Positions 34,199-45,049 of a stretch of DNA of 64,000 nucleotides are shown here, in pieces (the first letter of the stretch is position 1; every line of letters begins with the position of its first letter). Below the pieces are notes generated by a model. The model saw only the letters and a program-made list of their open reading frames with translations, had not been told where the DNA came from and ran no database searches. Position numbers and translations under genes: made by a program. Source of the stretch: Cordilura impudica (taxonomy: Eukaryota > Arthropoda > Insecta > Diptera > Scathophagidae); assembly GCA_963682025.1 (NCBI GenBank), contig OY821520.1:240289414-240353413 (forward strand), in the 5' to 3' direction.

Positions 34199-35124
34199 CC
34201 CTGTTCTTGAAACGTTGTTATTTGAATAAGAGTGAATTTAAAATCACATGAAATTGAAATTTTGGGTTTCTTGAAACCACTTTTTTTATTTATTTAATGG
34301 AAACATATGTTTGAGTTAAGAACCATATGTTTGAGTTAAGAACATATGTTATCTAGAAACCGAGGTGCCATATGGTTCTTTATTCAGTTTCACAAAAAAC
34401 TTTTAAGTATTTTGTGCATGTTTTTTCTTAAGTTTATAGAAAAAGTATAAAGAAAAATATTTTCTTTTAAAATAACAACTTATTTGTTCATTTAATTGTT
34501 TTTGTTCTTCAATTTCATTCAATTAAAAATAACTTTTCTATTTCTAAAAAGTTAGGCATCACCAAAAAAAATTTCGATATTCAAATAAATTGGATTTGCA
34601 AAAAAAATAAAAATATGTGATTTGATGAAAAAAAGTTTTTTTTATTCCTTTATTTGCAATAATTAGTGCATAAAGAATCTATGTTATAATTGAGAAAATT
34701 ATAATGGAAAATAGATTGTGTAAATAAAAAGTTTTTATTATAGTTATAGAACAGCATCATCGCAAAAAGTGTGTTTTATTAACATCGACACTTATTACGA
34801 GTTTTTTTTTAAATCAGCGCAAAATGTAGACGTTTTTTAAAATCGTTTTTTTTTTTTCATAAAATTAATGTCTAATTTTTTTAAATAATGACAAGGTTCA
34901 ATAAAAAACATGTTAGAGTTTAAATATCAATTAGTTTTTTTTATCTCTTAAGACCTGCTTAGTAGAAAAAAAGGGCATTTGTTTTGATTTCACAAAGCCT
35001 TTTCTATGTGAATTAAAACGAGAAAAAATATTCTTATTGAAATTAGAGAACAGCAAGAAACTCGTAGATTTAAGAATTTTTTCATTTACGAGTTTTGTTT
35101 GTGATAGTGGTTTCAAGAACAGGG
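34199..35124. mobile_element. Non-autonomous inverted-repeat element, 926 bp
   Basis: Perfect 15-bp inverted ends CCCTGTTCTTGAAAC (34,199-34,213) and GTTTCAAGAACAGGG (35,110-35,124). A related TTTCTTGAAACCAC motif recurs subterminally near 34,268. No target duplication was recognised and no transposase is present. A short tandem copy of ATATGTTTGAGTTAAGAAC lies near 34,306-34,345. Confidence 0.6.
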
Positions 35125-35579
35125 GTGAATATGTTTCTTGTTTCACCAACCACAGTATATTTTCAAAAAACAACTAAATTTATTAGCTTTGTTTGAATTA
35201 AATCAAAACAAATTAAAAGCAAAAATAAAAAATCAAAGCCTACTATGATAAAATAAAAAAAAAACAAATAAAATTTAATATACAAATTGAATGCCAAAAA
35301 AGCCTACTATGTTTAAAAAAAATATCAAATCAAATTTCATAAGTTTGTAGTTAAGTTCTTTTGATTTATGCAGTACATGCAGTTGTAGTTACGTGTCTTT
35401 TATTTTCGTTAAAAACATTGGTATTTTTGATCGTAGCTATCTTAGATTTTCTGAGGAGATGGCTTTTGATAAAATGCACCAAATTCAATCAAAAAACGGA
35501 TTTTGAAATTTTTGTTAGTTACGTTCTTTTGCATTTCTGCTAACGATATGGTAGAATTAGCAGACAAAAGCCTGGTATT

Positions 35580-36370
35580 AGTAAATAACAATAAATACGA
35601 TTAAGCCAGACTTTGAGCTTTCCCCAAATACTTCTATATAAGTTCAATCAGAGATTACCATTCTATATAAAATATGTCAGGATTAAGCCAAACTTAATTT
35701 CAAATAAAGTGCCACGATTACACTGGATCTTTTGAACAACTTTAGACGCTAAATAGATCTATGATTGAGCTTGGTTTTGTTTTACAGAATTCTCTGTGAT
35801 TGAGCCTGAGCTCGTTTTTTTTTCCATATAATCGAGTACGTTTAGGCTTCACTTTTGATTCTAATACCTGGTTTTCATTATGTCATATAATCTGGCAACA
35901 AACAATTGCCTCAACTGACATCTCGTAATTTTCTATTCATTACGTATTCATTACATCTTATAAACGAACAAAAAATCCGGCTGTCAAACACGAACAAATT
36001 GCCAACATGCTGGCAATTTAATTTCAGATGTCAAATGTTGCCAGGGGTTGTAAATGACAAGACATTAAAACCCGTTTTCATACAACTGACAATAATTGAC
36101 AATAATTGCCATTGAAAATGACATAATAAAAACCAGGCATAAAGCTATCTACGATTGAATCTATACGCAAGCATTACACTTTACCTTGACTTTAACGTAG
36201 GCTTGTCTTTTTAAAAGTGTCATCTTAAAGCCCGAATTTAAACTATCTAAAACAATTCTTAAACTTAAATAAAAGCTGAGCTTGAATTTGGAAATTCGAG
36301 TAGAATTTTAACTAACCGCTACAATTTAGCCAGACTTCAAATTATTTAAAATATCACTAAATCTAACTAG
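35580..36370. repeat. Degenerate GATTAAGCC tandem repeat, split by a MITE
   Basis: Words like CGATTAAGCCAGAC, GGATTAAGCCAAAC and TGATTGAGCCTGAG recur roughly every 40-80 bp near 35,602, 35,683, 35,763 and 35,800. They resume after 36,150 (CGATTGAATC, AGCTGAGCTTG, TTTAGCCAGAC). The array is very degenerate and is interrupted by the element at 35,867-36,137. Confidence 0.4.
35867..36137. mobile_element. MITE, 271 bp, 20-bp inverted ends
   Basis: Left end CCTGGTTTTCATTATGTCAT and right end ATGACATAATAAAAACCAGG are inverted repeats with one mismatch. No clear target duplication was found, so the superfamily is open. The 69-residue frame inside has no recognisable domain. Confidence 0.65.
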
Positions 36371-36379
36371 ACTAAGGAA

Positions 36380-36585
36380 AGTTATTCTATTGAGAAAATG
36401 AAATTTTTTAAGAAAAGGTTCTTTGTTAGGAAAAGGTACTTTTTTTAAGAAAATTCACTTTTTTAAGAAAAGGTACGTTTTGAAAGAAAATATTCTTTTT
36501 ACAACAAATTAATTTTTTAAATAAAATGTACTTTTTTACGAAAATGTACTTTTTTGAAGAAAATTTACTTTTTAAGAAAAGGTAT
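36380..36585. repeat. AAGTAC/TTTTCTT minisatellite, locus 4
   Basis: About 200 bp of AAGAAAAGGTACTTTTTT-type units, in inverted orientation to loci 2 and 3. Confidence 0.65.
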
Positions 36586-36588
36586 TTT

Positions 36589-36745
36589 TGACCCAGTTTT
36601 TGAGATGTCGGTTAAACTTAGTTCCATTAAGCTCTAGTTTTTAGCCCTGTAGTCAAATTAAATTAAATAAATAAAGGTTATAAGTGTTAAAAAAAATCTT
36701 AGTTAAACTAAACTGAGTTTATCTAATATCTCAAAAACTCGGTCT
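36589..36745. repeat. Inverted repeat around GTTTTTGAGAT
   Basis: GACCCAGTTTTTGAGATGT with TAAACTTAGTT at 36,589-36,625 is mirrored by TCTCAAAAACTCGGTC and AACTAAACTGAGTTTA at 36,705-36,750. It is an imperfect hairpin of about 150 bp, possibly a small MITE. A related GTTAAACTTAGTTTGACT follows near 36,803. Confidence 0.4.
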
Positions 36746-36749
36746 AAAT

Positions 36750-38510
36750 TAGAAATTTATATTTTATTAAAGTGCTAATAAAGTTTTTTTCTTACCGAGT
36801 TTTCAGTTAAACTTAGTTTGACTAAATTTTACTTTGTAGGTTTTTTGTCAGATAGTTTAAAGTCATGAGATGTCAATTAAAATTATTCAATTAAATGGGA
36901 GTTTAACTAAACTACCAATAATTAAGACTTAATGGTGATCTTTAGTGCAGTTTAAATTCGACCTCCAACTTTTTTACATTAATAAAAATATCTCTCATAC
37001 TAATTCTAATAGTTCGCAACTTATGATTAAAAAATTTCTCCCACTGTTAAGCTGTTTATAGTTTCCTCTATTTCCAAGTGGTATTTTTTGAACTTTCCAT
37101 TTTAGCAAACAGGTTAATGTGAATTTTGTTTAAGCTGGAAAATAAAACTTTCTTTATTTTGCTTTTTAATATCAACAGAAATAAAAGGACCGCACCTCTC
37201 TAATTTAGTTGCCTTCGTGCTTAATGGTCTCAACAGCAACAGGGGATGTTTAAATTTTTTTTTTAATTTTTCTTTTCCTTTTGTTCATAACATAAAACAA
37301 GGATTGATATGACAAGATACACACACACATACTCTTATATAAACTAACACAAATATAAAATTTCATTTTAAACAGACATATCTTTTGGTTACACATTCTC
37401 TCTTTATTCTACTTTCAAAACATTTTATAAAGAAAACACAATGGACTGGGAGGGTTATAAAAGCCGATGGAAATTTCAATATATTAAAAAAAGCTTAAGG
37501 CTTCACCAGGGCAGTAAAAAACAAATTAAATATTCTCATGACATTTTCTTACCGAAAGTTTTAAAACTTTTTCCTGTGCTCTGGTTCATTGTGCCCTGTC
37601 TTGTTCTTCTTTTATTATTATTTCAGTTTACATTTACGTACTGTAGTAGGTTTGTTGAATTATTTAAAGCAGTAAAATGAGGTTAATATACAACACCAGC
37701 CTTGTAATGAAAAATGAAAAAAAAAAAGTTATTTGGTTATTTGAATGAATGGATCGATCGGTAGGTTGGTTGAATGAATGAATGAATGCTTCAATTGATT
37801 ACTGGGTTGTATTTTCTTTCGATGGTCTTGCGTTAAAAAATTAAAAAAAAAAACAATATGAACATCCAGACCAAACAATGTATTGCAGAGCAAAAGGAAA
37901 TCGAAGAATAAGACGAAAAGCAATACACACACCATGACACCAGAGACAGGGCAGCATAAAAATGTGTCTATTTAGTACAAGTATATTAAAGCGATTTAAC
38001 ACAGCATGTTGAAAAACTGTTGATGCTGTTAACAACAGCAGCAGTTTTATTAGACCCTGCAGCATTAACATCACAGTATTGTTATCGCTGTCCTCATCAT
38101 CCCAATTCTCATCCCCATATCCCCAATCATAAAACAGTAGTTGTGTGATTCTTTGTACAGCTTTTGGTTTGAATGTGTCGAAAGACTATTTTTAGGCGTA
38201 CAAATGAGTTCAATCAACCTGTTAATGAGTTAAATTGAGTATAAAGTGTGAACCAATTACTTTTTAATGGTCAGTTTTAAACGTAAAAAACACAGCGCAC
38301 AGGTCAAGAAAACAGGTAATAGCTTTATCAGCATTTCTATCTACAGGAGTCTTTTTAATTAGGTCAACTGTAGCATAAAAATTGCCATTAACTAAAACTG
38401 CATTAAGTTTTTACATGTTCAAATCGTGATTCTTAAAATAAAAAATTTAGTACCAAAGCCAAAATCCTATACCCTACATAGTCCAAATAAATATTATTAA
38501 GTGCAAAAAT
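36750..38510. other. Largest stretch without recognised repeats; one small membrane-like frame
   Basis: This is the part of the window that looks most like ordinary intergenic sequence. It contains a (GAAT)n run near 37,760-37,785. The only frame I would mention is 37,441-37,680 (+, 79 residues): it starts in AACACAATGG, has a basic N-terminal half and one hydrophobic segment (LWFIVPCLVLLLLLFQFTF). Base composition alone can produce such a frame, so it is not called as a gene. Confidence 0.3.
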
Positions 38511-38545
38511 TTAAAAAAAAAAATTTAACTGCCGCACATCTTTAA

Positions 38546-38939
38546 ATGAGATGGCCAGGCAGTTTGACATCAAACTCATATGGGTTCCAGGGCACGGGAA
38601 TATACCGGGAAACTGTAAAGCTGATGAGCTGGCAAGACAGGGCACTACCTTACGGGTTCCAGCGGACTTGGAATGTGTTGGTACACCCCTGGAATCGTGC
38701 AAGCTGGAACTTCGGCTTCACACCGCTGGAATAACGGATAACAGATGGGCTAATGGATCAACGTGTAGGATCACGAGACAAATCTGGCCGGCTCTGAATC
38801 ATAAGTGCACTTCCCGTGGGGAGATTTCAACAGTAGACACGCTAAAAGCCTCATCGTCTCGTCAAATGACTTCTGTCGTAACTGCATGGATGTGGAGGAG
38901 CTGAAGAGCATAGAACACTTCCTTTCCTATTGACCGGCG
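38546..38939 (+). pseudogene. RNase H domain fragment of non-LTR ORF
   Basis: The frame reads KLIWVPGHGNIPGNCKADEL followed by ARQGT, the conserved RNase H C-terminal motif with the active-site His and Asp. Downstream residues include LELRLHTAGITDNRW, then a frameshift. Near 38,880 the sequence CRNCMDVEELKSIEHF suggests the C-terminal zinc knuckle (CxxC...H) common in such retrotransposons. It is truncated at 5' and interrupted after 38,939. Confidence 0.75.
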
Positions 38940-39624
38940 CACAGTGGACCATTTGGCGAGAAGGCGGTCAAAAATCTATAACTTTTGATTGGATTGGAAT
39001 TTTGATATGCGGTTTTTTTTGTTTGGTAGGTGAGACTTTAGCCTTTAAGTTTTGCTATAAAACGTAATTCTCGACCGCAAATAAAAAAAAGTTACGGAGG
39101 GTTTAAAATACATTTTCATTTGTAGTTGAATTTTAGTACAAAAGTGAAGTGTTAAAAGGTAAAAAAAGGTTTTTTTTAATAAATATAATGTCTTATTTTT
39201 TCAGTTAGTTTTACAACTAATACTTTTTAACAATTTTTTAAGTTAATTTTTTCAGAAAATGCCAAACTTTGGTCCCCGTAAACAGTTTAGTCCTAATGTG
39301 CACAAGGGCCAAAGGTTGTTTTTTTTTTTTAAAGATCCCCAGTTAAAATATAATTTATTAAGCAACGAACGTAAAAGTTACCTTATATTGGTTCAAGATA
39401 GAGAAGTTTCAATTTCAATAAACAACTCGTATGTTTTTGCTTTAGTTAAATTTTTTTTTATTGTCTTTTTGAATATTTCTATATCAATTTTTATGGTAAA
39501 TTTATGAAATATAACAATTTTTATTGTAAATTTACAAAATATATAAATTTTTAAATCAAGAAAATTTTTTAACTATATAAAAAAAGTGTAACTTATTGTT
39601 AGTGTAATGAAAAAGTACTTTAAA

Positions 39625-41634
39625 TCAACCAATTTTAGTAAAAATTTCTTCTAAATAGCCTTGATTTTCATCTTCTAGAAGTTGTTTAGCTTCTTCGTCT
39701 AATTCAACAGAGGTAGTTTTCGATTTTTGACGAATGTTGGACATATATGGATCTGAAGTGCACAACAAAATAGTGATAAGGTCTTCATTAGTACAACATC
39801 TGGACATTTTCCTTGTGTTGTGCTCGCGAAAGAATCTGTAGTCTTTGTTCCTTTTTTCTTGCGCTTCTTCAGATAGATCTCTATTGGTAGCATATTGTTT
39901 TGTATTATTTGTTCCCCATGTTACAAAATTTTATGAACTGTGATGGCATATATCTCCAAGAGTATTTTTCATTATAAAGTATAACTAGCTGTTTTATTGG
40001 CGTACTCTCCAAATTTTTTTGCATTTATCTTTCTGCTGCATGCTAGAACTTGTAATATGATTTTGAATCGTCTTATTAATTCATGATCTACACCTGTGAT
40101 AGATGCTGCAGTTTCCGGATCAGAAAAAAATCTCCTTGCAGTATTTCCATCATTTGTGTTTCCTTCCCCTTGTTTTGGTTGGTCGATTACGAGGCCTAGC
40201 TGTAGATATTTTTGTTGAATTTTTTTTTTTTTTGCTTTCTTTTTTCTTCATGTTTCGCCTAACGGACAAAATTCCAAATCGTAACCCAATTTAAGAATAT
40301 GCTCCATGAAACGTATTCTAGCATGAAGAGGGGACATTCCAAATTCGTAGGCTTCCTTAAAACTATCGTCTTCTGGTGGGGGTTGGCTTAATTGACTTGA
40401 TGTCTAATGCAGCTTGACGTTGACTTTGTTCCAGTTAAAGCTTGTGCAACTTTTCCATCAATCATTGTGAGACACATTTGAAAATGTACTTCAATGTCAA
40501 TGCTCATCAAATTTAAATATTACTGGTTAAAGTTCCTTAATTTGATCTTTTATTTTTTGAATTTCTTCAGTTATGACATCTTTGGTTTCCTTTTTGAATG
40601 CAAATTTTATTGGTCTGCAATACTTTGTTGAAGAAGGAATTTCATTTTCCATATAGCAATTTCTGTTGCTCTACTAGTTGACGGCTCTAAGACGCTATAC
40701 CTTTTTGTTAAGCGCAATGGAACGAAAGATACCATAAATAAATTAGCATCTGATGAATTTTCGGCATTAAATTGCTTGTATTGTTTCTGACCAGAGGATC
40801 CATCACATCCCCATTTAGAAATTAAAGTACTGCTGCCATTACCAATTTTTTTTAAATGTTCAGTATCAAGCGTATTTAGCAATCGTTCTGCTGATGTTGA
40901 AGTGACACTAATAGCAGATTGTGAAGGTAAGCATTCTTTTTTGGCAGAAACTAAATCTCGATACTCTGGAAAAATCCCACAATTCTTTTCATTGGTTCGC
41001 TTCCGCAATTCCTTATATTGATTTTTGGTCAATTTCAAATCCAAAAATAGGGCGTACACTTCTTCCGGCGTAAATTTCTTATCTTCAGATTTTCAAAATC
41101 CTCTTTGTGCGCCTTTGGCTCGCTTCTACTATTTTTTCAATTATTTCAATTTTATTTTTTTTTTTATTTTGGGTTGGTTGAATTTGGTGCAAAAATGAAT
41201 CCTTAATAATTCTTTGAGAAATTTCTTCATTGATATTCTCCAGCTTGCGCCTTTGAGATCTTTCACTACATCCGTCAATTGGTTTTGCTGGTCGACCCTT
41301 TTTTCCACTTTCGTTGGCAGTTGTAGATGCACTCTCAAAACTAAGTTCCTTTATTAACCAGTCTTGGTAACGTTTGTACATCTTTGCCTTGCTCTCATTC
41401 AATGTACCGTCTTTTCAAATTCGATGCAAAATTAGTAATTTTTCCTTTGTGCATTTCAATGTCTTCTAGGTTACAATTCTTAAAGAAGTCGTTGCTCACT
41501 ATGTGCAAAATTACATCGTCCACATCATTTCGTTGAAAGTAAATATCTGCCAGATCTCTGTAACAGTATTTAGCCATTGCACAAATTGTAATGAATAATA
41601 ATTGTGGAAACATTATAAATACTCTTTCTTGCAA
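39625..41634 (-). pseudogene. Transib-like transposase, multiply broken
   Basis: In coding order: 41,395-41,634; then 41,085-41,402 with RYQDWLIKELSFESASTTAN and a basic QRRK block; then 40,607-41,059 with ALFLDLKLTKNQYKELR, SKWGCDGSSGQKQYKQ and LFMVSFVPLRL; then degenerate sequence; then 39,625-39,807 with CTNEDLITILLCTSDPYMSN at the C-terminus. The Asp in WGCDGSSG (codon at 40,802-40,804) is a candidate first catalytic residue by comparison with RAG1/Transib cores; this is inference. Segments are separated by frameshifts and stops, and the centre (39,900-40,600) is poorly readable. No active enzyme is encoded. Recognition rests on the terminal repeats and target duplications more than on motifs. 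Confidence 0.65.
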
Positions 41635-41982
41635 TTATGTAAAATAAAAATTTTTATCTTTTATTACCACTTTTAGAAGCATAAAAAACCCACACCCTAA
41701 CCCCTTTTAAAAGGTAAAGCATACCTGCTCATATCTTACAGGGCTATGTCGCAATAGTTTTTTTTTTTACCATTTACCTGTTATTTAAATTGTATCCCAT
41801 TTTGTCAGGTATTTAAACTATATAACTCTAATTGAGACTATTAATGTTTTTGAAAGATACCTATGTAAATGTACCTGTAACAATTAAGCGCATTATATCT
41901 CAACCCTTTTTTATAAGTATATAACAACTTCTGACAACTCTACCGACACGCAAAAAAATACACCGCGGTGCACCGGTACGAC

Positions 41983-42164
41983 CAACTTTTGTATTCATAA
42001 CACTCAGACGGACGGACGGACATCGTTTAATCGACTCAGAAAGTGTTTTTGAGTCGATCCGTATAATAAAAGATGGATAAAGGTTCAATATTTTTGGCAG
42101 TTACAAACATGACCTCAAACTTAATATATCCTAACCACATAGTGGACAACTTTTGTATTCATAA
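41983..42164. repeat. mini-me-like (GGAC)n fragment between 18-bp direct repeats
   Basis: Inside the Transib element, CAACTTTTGTATTCATAA occurs at 41,983-42,000 and 42,147-42,164. Between them lies a family-2-like piece with (GGAC)n near 42,008-42,020, TCGATCCGTATAATAAAAG and CCACATAGTGG. It lacks the usual termini, so it is a captured fragment or the result of a repair event. Confidence 0.6.
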
Positions 42165-42899
42165 ATTTTGCAGAAAATATCTAACCTTGGGTCAGAAAAA
42201 TTGTTCTGGCGCACACGGGCGGAAACTGGCGGGGTATAGGAGTATAGGGGAGGGTTCGGACTACAGAAGAGTGCAAGATTTTTTCTGACTGCTTTTGACT
42301 GGCAGGAGTTATGCTCTATTAAGTAGAAGATTTTCGGAAAATTTGGACCTTTTTTAAAAAATTTTTTTTTTAAATTTCGGAATGACTCAGTGATTTTACA
42401 TTTTTAACATTAATAGTATGGAAGCCACAAAATTATACAAAATCTATTTCACTTCAAAATCTTTTAAATCAAACAAGTTGCAGTCATTCAAAAATAAAAA
42501 TTTACAAAGAAATTTTTAATTTTAGCAAAATACTGAGAAAGCCCATTTTCGAAGACCCTGTTCGCTGTGATATAGTTGAGATAGAGTCGCAATTTTTTGG
42601 CTCCCGAGGTTTACTAGTATTTACTTTCAAATGAATAACATAACTTTAAAATCGGTAACAAAAAAAAAATATGGTCCACTGTGCGGCGCTCTCCAGAACG
42701 AGACTTCGAACATTGGGATCGCCGTTTCTTCACGATCTCTCTGATCTCATCAAGAGCTCAAACTGGTTCTACGGTGGGGACTGAGGGGAACACCTATTCG
42801 TCCCGTAGTATCACAACGGACCCCAGAGTTTAAGTGTGCTTTTCCTTTGGATTAGCAGCCACTTCTAACCTAACCTAACTTAACCTAGTTAGGTAGTTT

Positions 42900-43290
42900 T
42901 ACCCGAAAATCTCATTTCTGCTCATTAGTACATAACTATTTAATGCAATTAGCATTTATGCAGTACTAAAATCTAAAATGGATTAGTAAGTATTCAAGTA
43001 CTGAAAATCAATCCTATTTTAATTAAAAACTCAATCGTAGCTAATTTAGTACCAAAAAATAAACAGAATGTAGATATTTTAGAACAAAAATATCAAAATC
43101 CAATCGATGGTACTAAAAATTTTTCAATTAAATAATTACCAAATAATAATAAATAGATTTTAAATAAAAATTATTCAAAAATGTAATCGTAGCGAATTTA
43201 GTAGCAAACTAATAAAAGAGATTATAAATATTTTAGTACATAAAATTGAAATCTAATGGATGGTACTAAAATTTTTAACCCTAAAAGAAA
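42900..43290. repeat. TTAGTACTAAAA degenerate tandem repeat, left part
   Basis: Units contain CAATCGTAGCTAATTTAGTAC and ATCGATGGTACTAAAA. The same repeat resumes at 48,158-48,218 and 48,974-50,290, so two mini-me-like elements are inserted in one array. Confidence 0.65.
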
Positions 43291-44556
43291 ACAATTGAAA
43301 GTGTTAAATATGTCGAATCTTTGATACCCTCCACCTGGGTTTTACGTTTACATTAATATCTGGACTTCTTGCACTATTTGTAACAAATGTGTATAAAATA
43401 TTTGAATATGTAAACACTTTGACAAACCTATTACTGAATTATTATAACAAATGCTCTGAATTTTCAGCATTTTATAGAGGTGTCTACATATTTTAGGTCA
43501 TAAATTGGCACAATGACACCCGCTTTATCCCATTTTAAATACTAACCTGATCCAGATAATTACAAAAAATATTAAGTTTAACCAGGTAAATGGTTTATTT
43601 TGTAATTTTCTTTTTAATTTATTTTTTTTTAATATAAAGGTGCATTTTATTTTTTACAATCCTTTTCAATTTTCCAGAACTATTAGTATAGGGCACATTT
43701 ATGAGTCCGCATAGATCAACTTTCAACTCTTACTTGTTTATATTGTATTAAATCTATCTTTGGGTCTTTAAATTAATTAAGATAATTAAGATGAAAATAT
43801 TTAACAAATCGTTTTTTTTTTAGTTAATATCTGAATATCAAAACTAAAACTGCCAAAAATTTCAGTCAAAACTATTTTGAATGTATTTGTTAAATGTCGC
43901 ATATTTTTTTTTCAATTTTAAACTTTAAAGTCTTTTTTAAGTCTGGTAATAACTCTATAATATGAAGGAAGTAAATATGTGGATTCTTTAATAACAATGA
44001 CAAGTATAAAACACTTTTTTGTGCATTACATTAAAATATTATAAATTTGTGCATTACATTAAAATATTATAAATTTGAACATAATTAATTTTAGAAACAT
44101 AATTAATTTTAGAAAAATGACCGATTCGTTTTTCGATGATGCTGAAAACACATCAAAGAAATACAGTTAGTTGAGAGACGAGAAGCTAATGGATGGCTGT
44201 AGCAGGTCAAAGGTGACGACTATAAATGCAGATGCAAGGCTTTTGAAAATATATTAAAATGTGATAAATCAGATCTAAGTATACATGCTTATAACCACTG
44301 CTATAAAAAATCTTTTAAAACCAACAGTATTGCCATAATTTGCAATTGTAAAGATGCTAAATTGAAAAAATTTTTCAAATTTCATTACCTTTATATTGAA
44401 AAATTATATACTTATTAATAAATTCTTTGGTTTTTTTAATCGAAAAATTAATATAAAACATATGTTTCGATTTATATTTTTTAAATTTTAATTAAAATTA
44501 TTTTGGATTTCATCTGAAATTTTTTTTAACATCAAATTGAGTTTATTTTAAACTTA

Positions 44557-44962
44557 TGCCGTTTTCTTTTCTGACAAAAAATGTCGCCCTTTTTTTGCCC
44601 TTTTTTTGAAAAGTGTATTTTTTTTTATATATTCTGAACTAAAAGCAACCTTATCTTATACATCAATCGAAAGGTCTCAAAGTCGAGCCCTCGTAAACCA
44701 AAAAAACTTCCAGCCATTGACTTCTTTCAGGTCATAGTGTGAGAATATTTCCCCATTGTTCCCCTTTTTTGAATATTTTCACCCTATGACTTCCAAAAGG
44801 AAAATAATCAAAATTTTTTTGCATTTATGAACAGAGCACTTTGATATCTTTCGATTGATATATAATATAAGGTTGCTCTTAATTCAGAATATATAAAAAA
44901 AATACACTTTTCAAAAAAAGGGCAAAAAAGGGCGACATTTTTTGTCAGAAAAGAAAACGGCA
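44557..44962. mobile_element. 406-bp inverted-repeat element with TTA target duplication
   Basis: Long inverted ends of roughly 110 bp start TGCCGTTTTCTTTTCTGAC. The element is flanked by TTA at 44,554-44,556 and 44,963-44,965. The first hAT copy has the uninterrupted site with one TAA on its strand (8,561-8,563), so the borders are exact. A 3-bp TTA/TAA target is typical of PIF/Harbinger (Tourist-like) elements; this assignment is inferred from the duplication only. Confidence 0.85.
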
Positions 44963-45049
44963 TTAAATTAAATATTTTTAATTTTAGAGGGATTATTTTT
45001 TTTTATTTAAAATATAACAGAAATTACATTATCAAAAGATACGATTATA

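Larger units (their letters stand above)
31767..35547. mobile_element. TA-flanked inverted-repeat element with nested insertions
   Basis: Left TCGTTAGCAGAAATGC continues into AAAGAACGTAACTA. The right end is its inverted match with one extra A, together about 30 bp. Each end is preceded or followed by TA (31,765-31,766 and 35,548-35,549). TA duplication suggests the Tc1/mariner superfamily. No transposase remains. About 0.8 kb belongs to the element; the rest is a family-1 mini-me-like element (32,156-34,170) and an inverted-repeat element (34,199-35,124). A further ACGTAACTAC motif pair lies internally near 31,950-32,000. Confidence 0.6.
38940..42683 (-). mobile_element. Transib transposon (3,744 bp) with RSS-like CACAGTG ends
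   Basis: Both ends carry the perfect 13-bp inverted repeat CACAGTGGACCAT (38,940-38,952 and 42,671-42,683). It is flanked by the 5-bp direct repeat CGGCG (38,935-38,939 and 42,684-42,688). Transib elements, relatives of the RAG1 recombinase, make 5-bp G+C-rich duplications and have ends that begin like the V(D)J signal heptamer. Here the first seven bases equal the heptamer consensus CACAGTG. Broken transposase sequence lies inside on the minus strand. The host sequence is an RNase H retrotransposon, and removal of element plus one CGGCG restores its continuity. Confidence 0.9.
38527..42895 (+). mobile_element. 5'-truncated non-LTR retrotransposon with RNase H, split by Transib
   Basis: The left part (38,546-38,939) encodes an RNase H C-terminal region. 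The right part (42,684-42,780) continues with RTRLRTLGSPFLHDLSDLI and SNWFYGGD up to a stop. The 3' end has TAACCTAACCTAACTTAACC repeats (42,868-42,890), a short-unit tail. An RNase H domain points to the I, R1 or LOA groups. The 5' side is truncated after an A-rich run near 38,510-38,525. The Transib element is inserted between the two parts. Confidence 0.7.

Noticed and set aside
37441..37680. A 79-residue single-pass membrane protein gene
   Set aside because: Plausible start context and one hydrophobic segment, but no homology recognised and composition could explain it. Mentioned only under the gene-free stretch.
39259..39507. An 82-residue plus-strand frame inside the Transib element as a second element gene
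   Set aside because: It shows no recognisable domain, lies in the noncoding end region, and its C-terminal half is Phe/Ile-rich as expected from base composition.
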